Source of the DNA: Plazaster borealis
Lineage: Eukaryota; Echinodermata; Asteroidea; Forcipulatida; Labidiasteridae
Direction: 5' to 3'
Assembly: GCA_021014325.1 (NCBI GenBank)
Contig: CM037458.1
Location: forward strand, 21,125,063-21,189,062
Length of the DNA: 64,000 bases
A program made the position numbers and the translations under genes. Of this stretch, positions 13,401 to 25,400 are shown piece after piece (the first letter of the stretch is position 1; every line of letters begins with the position of its first letter). The notes below the pieces were generated by a model that was given only the letters and a program-made list of their open reading frames with translations, was not told the origin of the DNA and did not search any database.

Positions 13401-16400
13401 GACGCCAAGTGTAGATGCCAAGTGTAGATGCCAAGTGTAGATGCAACTTGGAGATGCCAAGTGTATATGCCAAGTGTAGATGTCAAGTGTAGATGCCAAG
13501 TGTAGATGCCAAGTGTAGATGCCAAGTGTAGATGCCAAGTGTAGATGCCAAGTGTAGATGCCAAGTGTATATGCCAAGTGTATATGCCAAGTGTAGATGC
13601 CAAGTGTAGATGCCAAGTGTAGATGCCAAGTGTAGATGCCAAGTGTAGATGCCAAGTGCAGATGCCACTTGTAGATGCCAAGTGTATATGCCAAGTGTAG
13701 ATACCAAGTGTAGATGCCAAGTGTAGATGCCAAGTGTAGATGCCAAGTGTGGATGCCAAGTGTAGATGCCAAGTGTAGATGCCAAGTGTAGATGCCAAGT
13801 GTAGATGCCAAGTGTAGATGCCAAGTGTAGATGCCACTTGTAGATGCCAAGTGTAGATGCCAAGTGTAGATGCCACTTGTAAATGCCAAGTGCAGATGCC
13901 AAGTGTAGATGCCAAGTGTAGATACCAAGTGCAGATGCCAAGTGTAGATGCCAAGTGTAGATGCCAAGTGTAGATGCCAAGTGTAGATGCCAATTGTAGA
14001 TGCCAAGTGTAGATGCCAAGTGCAGATGCCGAGTGTAGATGCCACTTGTAGATGCCGAGTGTAGATGCCAAGTGCAGATGCCAAGTGTAGATGCCAAGTG
14101 TAGATGCCACTTGTAGAAGCCAAGCGTAGATGCCAAGTGTAGATGCCAAGTGTAGATGCCAAGTGTAGATGCCAAGTGTAGATGCCAAGTGTAAATGCCA
14201 AGTGAAGACGCGAAGTGTAGATGCCAAGTGTAGATGCCAAGTGTACCGGCCAAGTGTAGATGCCCAGTGTACTGGCCAAGTGTACTGGCCAAGTGTACCG
14301 GCCAAGTGTACCGGCCAAGTGTACCGGTTAAGTATACCGGCCAAGTGCACCGGCCAAGTGCACCACCAAGTGCACCGGCCAAGTGCACCGGCCAAGTGTA
14401 CTGGCCAAGTGCACCAGCCAAGTACACTAGCCAAGTGCACCAGCCAAGTGCACCAGCCAAGTGCACCGGCCAAGTGTACCGGCCAAGTGTACTGGCCAAG
14501 CGTACCGGCCAAGTGTACTGATGGGGTGATGGAGAGGACGAGTTGGCAAACACCATACAAGCCATTCGGTCTCCGAAACCGAACTGAGTCTGGTTCAGAG
14601 GGATATGATAATGTTCCTCAACCTCCCCTCTGACTCTGACCCCCCTCCTCCGGAAGGCCAATCAGTCAAGAAGAGGTCAGGGCTGATAACTAAAGTGACC
14701 AAGGCCTTCCCCGTAATGCCCTTGGATCGCGTGTGCGTCGACCGCATGGACGGGGTGATGGAGGCAAAATCATGGACTCAAACGTACAGAGCCCTTTTTT
14801 CAATTTCCTTCCGGGGATTTCGATAAGTATTTTGCCACCCCCGTCCTGCAAGACTTGGCCACCGATAATTTGGCCGCCGACAGAGGATCTACATCCTCCA
14901 AGCTCCCCTTTGCGGACAAGACCAGCTGGAAACTGGAGGATGTTGCCCGGAAAATGGATTTAGACATGCTATACTTTTCAATATTTGAAGCAGCATCTTC
15001 AAAAAGATGGATAGCCTTAACAAAAATGGCCGGCAGGGCCATTAGCCATTCGAATATGACGCTGTATCTTGTTTAATTTTTGTTTTAGTAAAAACAAAAA
15101 TCGTGTCTGTTTTTTCTAGTAAGGTTCGTCTTGGATTAAATTAAACGTGTACTTTTTCTACGAATGGAGTGAGAATGTTGATGTCAAGACAAAATCAATC
15201 TGAAGAAGCCACAAGCCTCGGCACCCAAGGCGTGGTGCCAAGTGTAGTGCCAAGTGTAGTGCCAAGTGAAGTGCCAAGTGTAGATGCCAAGTGTAGATGC
15301 CAAGAGTAGATTCCAAGTGTAGATGCCAAGTGTAGATGCCAAGTGTAGATGCCAAGTGTAGATGCCAAGTGTAGATGCCAAGTGTAGATGCCAAGTGTAG
15401 ATGCCAAGTGTAGATGCCACTTGTAGATGCCAAGTGTAGATGCCAAGTGTAGATGCCAAGTGCAGATGCCACTTGTAGATGCCAAGTGCAGATGCCAATT
15501 GTAGATGCCAAGTGTAGATGCCAAGTGCAGATGCCACTTGTAGATGCCAAGTGTAGATGCCAAGTGTAGATGCCACTTGTAGATGCCAAGTGTAGATGCC
15601 AAGTGCAGATGCCAAGTGTAGATGCCAAGTGTAGATGCCAAGTGCAGATGCCAAGTGTAGATGCCAAGTGTAGATGCCAAGTGCAGATGCCTTGTAGATG
15701 CCAAGTGTAGATGCCAAGTGCAGATGCCACTTGTAGACGCCAAGTGTAGATGCCAAGTGTAGATGCCAAGTGTAGATGCAACTTGTAGATGCCAAGTGTA
15801 TATGCCAAGTGTAGATGTCAAGTGTAGATGCCAAGTGTAGATGCCAAGTGTAGATGCCAAGTGTAGATGCCAAGTGTAGATGCCAAGTGTAGATGCCAAG
15901 TGTATATGCCAAGTGTATATGCCAAGTGTAGATGCCAAGTGTAGATGCCAAGTGTAGATGCCAAGTGTAGATGCCAAGTGTAGATGCCAAGTGTAGATGC
16001 CACTTGTAGATGCCAAGTGTATATGCCAAGTGTAGATGCCAAGTGTAGATGCCAAGTGTAGATGCCAAGTGTAGATGCCAAGTGTGGATGCCAAGTGTAG
16101 ATGCCAAGTGTAGATGCCAAGTGCAGATGCCAAGTGTAGATGCCAAGTGTAGATGCCAAGTGTAGATGCCACTTGTAGATGCCAAGTGTAGATGCCAAGT
16201 GTAGATGCCACTTGTAGATGCCAAGTGTAGATGCCAAGTGTAGATGCCAAGTGTAGATGCCAAGTGCAGATGCCAAGTGCAGATGCCAAGTGTAGATGCC
16301 AAGTGTAGATGCCAAGTGTAGATGCCAAGTGTAGATGCCAAGTGTAGATGCCAAGTGCAGATGCCACTTGTAGATGCCAAGTGCAGATGCCAATTGTAGA

Positions 16401-19400
16401 TGCCAAGTGTAGATGCCAAGTGCAGATGCCACTTGTAGATGCCAAGTGTAGATGCCAAGTGTAGATGCCACTTGTAGATGCCAAGTGTAGATGCCAAGTG
16501 CAGATGCCAAGTGTAGATGCCAAGTGTAGATGCCAAGTGCAGATGCCAAGTGTAGATGCCAAGTGTAGATGCCAAGTGCAGATGCCTTGTAGATGCCAAG
16601 TGTAGATGCCAAGTGCAGATGCCACTTGTAGACGCCAAGTGTAGATGCCAAGTGTAGATGCCAAGTGTAGATGCAACTTGTAGATGCCAAGTGTATATGC
16701 CAAGTGTAGATGTCAAGTGTAGATGCCAAGTGTAGATGCCAAGTGTAGATGCCAAGTGTAGATGCCAAGTGTAAATGCCAAGTGTAGATGCCAAGTGTAT
16801 ATGCCAAGTGTATATGCCAAGTGTAGATGCCAAGTGTAGATGCCAAGTGTAGATGCCAAGTGTAGATGCCAAGTGTAGATGCCAAGTGTAGATGCCACTT
16901 GTAGATGCCAAGTGTATATGCCAAGTGTAGATGCCAAGTGTAGATGCCAAGTGTAGATGCCAAGTGTAGATGCCAAGTGTGGATGCCAAGTGTAGATGCC
17001 AAGTGTAGATGCCAAGTGCAGATGCCAAGTGTAGATGCCAAGTGTAGATGCCAAGTGTAGATGCCACTTGTAGATGCCAAGTGTAGATGCCAAGTGTAGA
17101 TGCCACTTGTAGATGCCAAGTGTAGATGCCAAGTGTAGATGCCAAGTGCAGATGCCAAGTGCAGATGCCAAGTGTAGATGCCAAGTGTAGATGCCAAGTG
17201 TAGATGCCAATTGTAGATGCCAAGTGTAGATGCCAAGTGCAGATGCCAAGTGTAGATGCCACTTGTAGATGCCGAGTGTAGATGCCAAGTGTAGATGCCA
17301 AGTGTAGATGCCAAGTGTAGATGCCAAGCGTAGATGCCAAGCGTAGATGCCAAGTGTAGATGCCAAGTGTAGATGCCAAGTGTAGATGCCAAGTGTAGAT
17401 GCCAAGTGAAGATGCCAAGTGTAGATGCCAAGTGTAGATGCCAAGTGTACCAGCCAAGTGTAGATGCCCAGTGTACTGGCCAAGTGTACTGGCCAAGTGT
17501 ACCGGCCAAGTGTACCGGCCAAGTGTACCGGTTAAGTATACCGGCCAAGCGCACCGGCCAAGTGCACCACCAAGTGCACCGGCCAAGTGCACCGGCCAAG
17601 TGCACCGGCCAAGTGCACCGGCCAAGTGTACCGGTTAAGTATACCGGCCAAGCGCACCGGCCAAGAGTACCGGCCAAGCGCACCGGCCAAGCGCAACGGC
17701 CAAGCGCAACGGCCAAGTGCACCGCCAAGCGCACCGGCCAAGTGCACCACCAAGTGCACCGGCCAAGTGCACCGCCAAGTGCATCGTCCAAGCGCACCGC
17801 CAAGTGCACCGCCAAGTGTACTGCCAAGTTGGTACAAAAGACCGCAAAAGACAGGGCTTGTAGCTGAACACGTTTAGCACAGGCCTTACTGTACCCACAA
17901 ATGTTTACCTACAAATGTACTTGATAGTTTCCCATCATTTCTTTGAATTCTAAAGATCCATCATCGAACAGAAGCAAAGCTATCGTTGTCATGGTTACAA
18001 CACAGAGAGAACATCCTTAAAGATCAGCTGACCCAGGTCATGGAGAATAAGGATGCTTCTGCTGTTAAACTGGTAAGGTCACATTTTCTTAAATATCAAC
18101 CTTCAATGTGGGACCTGTTCCCCCCAAATGATCGTAAAAGTGTTTATTGTTTTGATAAATCGAAACAAATCCTAACACATGCTCTTGAGAGCACAAGCTG
18201 GATCCTGCTTCCTGTTTCTTAGTCATTCTTCTTTGATTAAGATCGTCCTTAGCAAGGATTTGACAAGAATTTTTAAGGTGTGTTTGAACGCTAAACAAAG
18301 ATGGAAGGGGGTGATAAGGGAAAGATTAACTCAGTCAATCCAAATGTCAACACCAAATCAAGATTTGCTTCAAATTCCTGAACAGGAAAGGCGAAAATAA
18401 TGCCCTTCTATTAAATTTGGGCCAAACGTTGATTTATGATCTAAAACTATGTTAAACACATGTAGGTACTACGTATGCCTTTTTATTGAACTTGACCCAT
18501 GATAAGTCGCTGTATTTTTGACCGCGTGATGAGGGCGTATGTGAACCAATTTCACATGATGCAAAACAAGTAAACAAACTGGTTTTTTTTTCATTGTTGT
18601 TTTCGTCATTGACGCAAGAAAACTACATACAGGCAATTAAAATAAGATGAAACTGTAATTGTGCTGCAATACATTCGCTGATGAAAGCGCCCTCAAGCGG
18701 TCAAAAATATGGTTAATTGTGTATTTTGGGAAATCAAATATATTTATAACATAAAATCAAACTTGAAGAATAGGACCAAAATTGAAAAAAACAAAAGCTA
18801 GGTAAGTCCAGCATTTTTATCACATTTTAGCGATGTAGTAGGTAATACCGATACCTTTTTTATTTCACTTGACCCAGGATAATAGCTATATTTTGGGAAA
18901 TTTTGACATTTCTTCAGGGAATATGACATTAATTTTGTTGAAAATCCTTAATATTTCAAAAAAGTATAAAAGTTACATGAGGTCAAGTCAGACAAAATGG
19001 CATCAATGAGGATGCCTACTACGTCATTTAGTAGCCTAAAATAAAACTTAAAAATTATGCCAAATGTTGGAAAAACATAAGAGTTAAGTCCAGCATTTTT
19101 GTCAAATTTGGGCCATATATTGCCTTTTTATTCAACTTAAAACCCCGGATAATTGTTTATTTTGGGAAATCAAACTTATTTTAAAGCATAAAATCAAACT
19201 TGAAAAATAGGCCAATAATTAAAAGACTCACAAGATGACATTATAATCGTCCAGCACTTTTATCAAATTAAGGCAAAATATAGAAATGCCTTTTTATGTT
19301 CTAAAACGATGCAGTTAGGTACTACTGAAGCCTTCATATTTAACTTGACCCGGTATAATTGTGTATTTTGGGAAATCAAATTAAATTTAAAGCATAAAAT

Positions 19401-22400
19401 CAAACTTGAAAAATAGAACAAATATTTAAAAAAACATAAGGCGTAAGTACAGCATTTTTGTCACAATTTGTCCTAATATTAAAATGCGATTTTATGTTCT
19501 AAAGCCGTGTAGTAGGTAAAACTGATACCTTTTTATTTAACTTGAACTTGGATAACTGTCTATTTTGGGAAATAAAATTAATTTTAAAGCATAAAATCAA
19601 ACTTGAAAAATAGAACAAATATTTAACAGATCATAAGGCGTAAGTCCAGCATTTTTATCAAATTTCAGCCAAATATTGATATTTGATTTTATGTTCTAAA
19701 ACGATGTAGTAGGTACTACTAATGCATTTTTGTTTAACATGACCCCGGATAATTATTTTGGGAAATCTAATTAATTTTAAAGCATAAAATCAAACTTGAA
19801 AAATAGAACAAACATTTAACAAAACACAAGGCTTAAGTCCAGCATTTTTATCAAATTTTGGCCAAATATTGAAACTTTGTGTAGGAGGAGCTTTTCGAAA
19901 ATTAACTGTGAGTTTCCCATTGAACTGGCACAGATTTGAGGTTGTGTGGTATCCCTATAAATAAGGCTGTAGTTTGACTTTGTTATACATTTATTTTTCT
20001 TTACTGATTGACAGCGTAGGAACCTGGAAGAGTACCTCATAGTTTTGCTACACAGTTACTGTACATAGAAGTGAAATTAATTTGTTGGGCTCTATTTGCA
20101 GAAATCTCTGGAAGCTGTTCAGACCAAGAAGTATGAGAATTTCATGCAAGAGATATCGGACTTCAACCAGACTCATGATCTGTGTGGACTAGGTACAGAA
20201 CACAGGGAGACCAAAGCCAGGCAAAGACTCAGTGAATTAAAACAACAGGAGAGCTGTCTGCTTGCAGGTACTAAAACATATAACACACCTGGAATTTAAT
20301 ACGGGCCGCTGATGTTGCTCTGGTCTTTGGACTCTGTTGCCCTGGTCTTGGGACTCTGTTGCCCTTGTCTTGGGACTCTGTTGCCCTGGTCTTGGGACTC
20401 TGTTGCCCTGGTCTTGGGACTCTGTTGCCCTGGTCTTGGGACTCTGTTGCCCTGGTCTTGGGACTCTGTTGCCCTCTTGGGACTCTGTTGACCTGGTCTT
20501 GGGACTCTGTTGCCCTGGTCTTGGGACTCTGTTGCCCTGGTCTTGGGACTCTGTTGCCCTGGTCTCGGGACTCTGTTGCCTTGGTCTTGGGACTCTGTTG
20601 CCCTGGTTTTGGGAATCTGTTGTCCTGGTCTTGGGACTCTGTTGCCCTGGTCTCGGGACTCTGTTGCCCTGGTCTTGGGACTCTGTTGCCCTGGTCTTGG
20701 GACTCTGTTGCCCTGGTCTTGGGACTTTGTTGCCCTGGTCTTGGGACTTTGTTGCCCTCTTGGGACTTTGTTGCCCTGGTCTTTGGGACTCTGTTGCCCT
20801 GGTCTTGGGACTCTGTTGCCCTGGTCTTGGGACTTTGTTGCCCTGGTCTTGGGACTTTGTTGCCCTGGTCGTGGGAATTTGTTGCCCTCTTGGGACTCTG
20901 TTGCCCTGGTTTTGGGAATCTGTTGTCCTGGTCTTGGGACTCTGTTGCCCTGGTCTCGGGACTCTGTTGCCCTGGTCTTGGGACTTTGTTGCCCTGGTCT
21001 TGGGACTTTGTTGCCCTGGTCTTGGGACTTTGTTGCCCTGGTCTTGGGACTTTGTTGCCCTCTTGGGACTTTGTTGCCCTGGTCTTGGGACTCTGTTGCC
21101 CTGGTCTTGGAACTCTGTTGCCCTGGTCTTGGGACTCTGTTGCCCTGGTCTTGGGACTCTGTTGCCCTGGTCTTGTGACTCTGTTGCCCTGGTCTTGGGA
21201 CTCTGTTGCCCTGGTCTTGGGACTCTGTTGCCCTGGTCTTGGGACTTTGTTGCCCTGGTCTTGGGACTTTGTTGCCCTGGTCTTGGGACTCTGTTGCCCT
21301 GGTCTTGGGACTCTGTTGCCCTGGTCTTGGGACTCTGTTGCCCTGGTCTTGGGACTCTGTTGCCCTGGTCTTGGGACTCTGTTGCCCTGGTCTTGGGACT
21401 CTGTTGCCCTGGTCTTGGGACTCTGTTGCCCTGGTCTTGGGACTCTGTTGCCCTGGTCTTGGGACTCTGTTGCCCTGGTCTTTGGGACTCTGTTTGCCCT
21501 GGTCTTTGGGACTCTGTTGCCCTGGTCTTTGGGACTCTGTTGCCCTGGTCTTGGGACTCTGTTTGCCCTGGTCTTGGGACTCTGTTTGCCCTGGTCTTTG
21601 GGACTCTGTTGCCCTGGTCTTGGGACTCTGTTGCCCTGGGCTTGGGACTTTGTTGCCCTGGTCTTGGGACTCTGTTGCCCTGGTCTTGGGACTCTGTTGC
21701 CCTAGTCCTGCCCTCATGTGCTCCTTCGAGATATTCCCATGATTGGAAGTGCCCTTTGCAAAATTATGAAAATCCCTGAGATTAGTGTGTTTGTCAGAAA
21801 TCTTTTGTTAGTTTTAAAATGACAGAGTTGCATGATTATATCGCATGTTTTAATAATAGAATGATCCATCATGCATGGGGCCATTATGCACTGACCAATC
21901 ACAACCAAGAACTCATGCCAAAAAACTTTGACACAGTAAATCCCATAACAAATTATACACATGCTTCCACCATTTGAATTGCTGCACCTCTTTATTTGTG
22001 TGTGGCACAGGGCAGAGCAAGATGCGTATGTCATAAAGCTACTCAAGTGGGCGTCGTTGAAAGACAGTTGCTATGAGTCGGTGGGGCATGATGGATAGGC
22101 CTATTGTTTGAAACCATTTTATGTTTTGAGGTTTTTAACACAATTTTGTTGCTTTCTTGTAGAACTATCTGACCATCGAGATGCAGAAGTCAGGAGGAAT
22201 AAACAAACCACAGAGAAAATGGAGCTCTTGGCTGTGAGGAAAAACTTACAAACTACCGCAGAAGGTTGGTCACTGGCTGGAAAGTAAAAAATAGATTCAT
22301 TTAGTATCGGGCCTGGAATTACACGAAGGCCATGGTTGCCCTGGTCTTGGCCTTAGTGCCCCTTCAAATGTTTCCCATGGACTTAAAAGTTTTTCAAATG

Positions 22401-25400
22401 AAATTTTTTTGCAAAATGAAATGTTTTGCAAACGGAAATGGCCTTGCCCTCTCCAGCACTGTTTTATCTCACCATGAAATTGGCTCAAAAACCAAAAGTA
22501 TCCTTAAAAAAATTGTGATGCGATCAAGCTTATTGAGTCGTTTGTCAGAAATATCAGTATGGAGAAACAAGCCAAAACAGGCCAACAGGGGTGAAATTTT
22601 CACCAATATTTGTTCTGTAAATTTAAATGCCAAAATATATCTTATTTTATATTGGCAACTTCCTTCCTGATAAATAACATCAAAAAGGGGTTCAAATTAG
22701 CATTGAAAGAAAATGTGCCGATGCAGTTTCAATAAACAACTCAACTTTAGACCCCCTTTTCTCAGTTTCATTTTCTCGCATCTCTTGGTGTTTTTACTTT
22801 CAGAACTTTTGAACCAAAGGTGGTATTAACATGGGGTTTTAACAGTCTTAAAGCATAGACTATGCTTTTTTCAACATAAAAAAAAAATGTAAAATGACCT
22901 GGGTCGACAAACGACTCATTTTGCTTGATCGCATCACAATTGTAGTTGAACTGCTTTCATATTTTGGAAATAGTGGATGTCAACTGACAAACAAATCTTG
23001 AGAGACAACATTTTGTTCTGAGTTTTGTAAAGAAGCAAATTACATGTTTGAATGTCTCTGGCAATTACTGGAGTAGGTCATGCTGAAATATTGAGAAGAC
23101 CAAGTTGGGTTGTGTATAAGAACCACATCTGGCAAATCACATTGATTGCGTGTCGTGGCCGAGCGGCTTAGTGCAGCAGACTCAACTTCTTGTTACTGAG
23201 TCATCAGGGTGTGGGTTCGAATCCCAGTCATGACACTTGTGTCCTTGAGCAAGACACTTAACTATAATTGCTTCTCATCACCCAGGGGTAAACGGGTACC
23301 TGTGAGGGCAGAGATGGTTCTTGTGATTGATTTAGCTTAGTGCGCTACATACTTGGCAGCACAGGCTGTATACTCCCAAGGGAGCTGAGATGGTTTAAGG
23401 AATGAAATAAATGGCCCAATGACCAGGGGTAATAATGTTTGAAGCTCAATGATCATTCTTTGGAATTACGCTATATAAGAGTCGGTATTATTATTACCAT
23501 GGTGCTCAAGATACCAACATAGTTTACCTCAAACAAACTCCAATATGAATTGTCCACCTTGCAGAGCCCTAAACTTACAATTATTTCATTTCGTTTTGAT
23601 ACAGAATTGCACATGGAGCTTGAAGAACAGAGCATCATTACCAAGAAGCTGAATGAGGTCAAGAGCAAGGTGGCAGGTCAGCCTCAGGTTGATGCGGAGT
23701 ACATGAGGTGAGCAAAAGGGTTTAACTCTTGGCCTTTATTATTGGCGACCAGAGTCGGGTGACTCATCAGTGGGTTTACAATGTCAACAAACCAAGCGAG
23801 CAACGCACAGTGTGCATGGAAAAGCATGGCTGCTTCGGAGTGCTTGCTGTAGGGTGGTACTTGAAGCAACCACATTTTCCATGCACACTATGCATTGCTT
23901 GCTTGGTTTGTTTACATTGTATACCCACTAACATGGTCACGATTGTGTCTTTTGGCTAGAACAATGTTCAAATTGTGGTAAACAGTATACCAGATTCTTA
24001 TTTTTATCATGTATTTCTGGTAATGAAAGCAAGGATGCCTCAGAAGTGAAACTTAATCACTGTAACTCGCAAGCCTGAGGAAATCTGTAAGCAAGGATGC
24101 TTGCTATGTGAACCAGAATCACCAGGGTTAACCCCTACTCTTCCATGATAAGTGTTCTGGGTTCTTTTACGTGCACTACCAATCCTAGTACAGGACCTAC
24201 AGCTATAATGTCCCATCCGAAGGACAACGTAATTATGGTAAAGGATCTTGCTCAAGCATACAAGTGCCATGACCGGGAATCGAACCCACACTCTGTTGAT
24301 CAGAAAGACCAGAGCTTGAGGCCGGTGCTCTTAACCGCCCGGCCACGACACACCAGATAAGAATACTTAACGTACACTTAACGTGTACAACTTGACGACT
24401 AATTATATTTTAAGTAAGTGAGACCGGCTAGAATTTGCACTTACAACAAATACCAATTGACTTCTTGCACGAAAACTTCCAAGTCTGCAGCAGAATTTAT
24501 AAAGTTATCAAGACCAATTAGGAATCTCTCAATGGACATTTAGACCTAAGTCATGCATCGAGTCATTTAAAAACAAAATTTTTAATGAGATAATTCTTTA
24601 CTCACAAGGCCGGACGGCCACTTCAAGGTGAGGGCTACACTTAACTGATTTGGGCTGTCGACCCAAATCAACTGTCACCAGGGGCACGTTGCCACCTACT
24701 CCTAGGGCTGAAACAGGGTTAACCCCTTCACAGTCTGTAAAGATGTAGGCATGGGTATCATCAACTAGGAGCCTGGCTGGTAGAGCAGAATGCACTACCT
24801 TCCCAACTTTTTACGAAGCAATTATGGTTAAGTGCCTTGCTCAAGGGCACAAGTGTCATGACTGGGATTCGAATCCACACTCTGCTGCTGACAACACCAA
24901 AGCTTGGGTTCGGTGAACTAGACCTCTCGGCCACGACATGCCACATAACCTAACCAGGGCTGGAAGGGAACATTACACTGGCCTCTTGTCACACGAGGAG
25001 AACCTGTTTTTGTGACAGCAAGTGCAAAATAAAGAGATTTGAAGATGATAACCATATAATATTGCTTCAAGATATCTGGCTGACCCTAATCCAGAGTCTA
25101 ACCATTACATCATGACTTTATCCCCTAATTTTTGTTCTCCAAATTATTATCAAGAATGCGGAGAGAATTGGAAGCATGTCATGACGAGGGGCTGGAAGGA
25201 ATGTGCCAAGCCCTTCAACAGGAGGTGGACCGACTCCAGAGAGAACGCTGGCAGCGACAACTACAGAGACAAACTAACCAGGCTAGCTCTTCATCCATCC
25301 AAACAAACCAGGCTAACTCTTCCAATTCTGCTGCCCAACCACAGAGTAAAAAGAACGGCCCGAGAAAAAAGCAGGTAAGAGTGTTTTGAAAGAGGTTATT

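Noticed and set aside
6868..17827. Minus-strand ORFs of 200-1,008 codons with HLASTLGIYTW-type repeats
   Set aside because: They are the translation of a 13-bp tandem repeat, which cycles through all frames and lacks stops on the minus strand. ORFs overlap one another in every frame, have no start context or splice support, and are explained by composition.
20296..21779. Long ORFs on both strands (up to 480 codons, VALVLGLCCPG or QSPKTRATES repeats)
   Set aside because: Produced by the 22-bp minisatellite inside intron 4; both strands and several frames are open at once.
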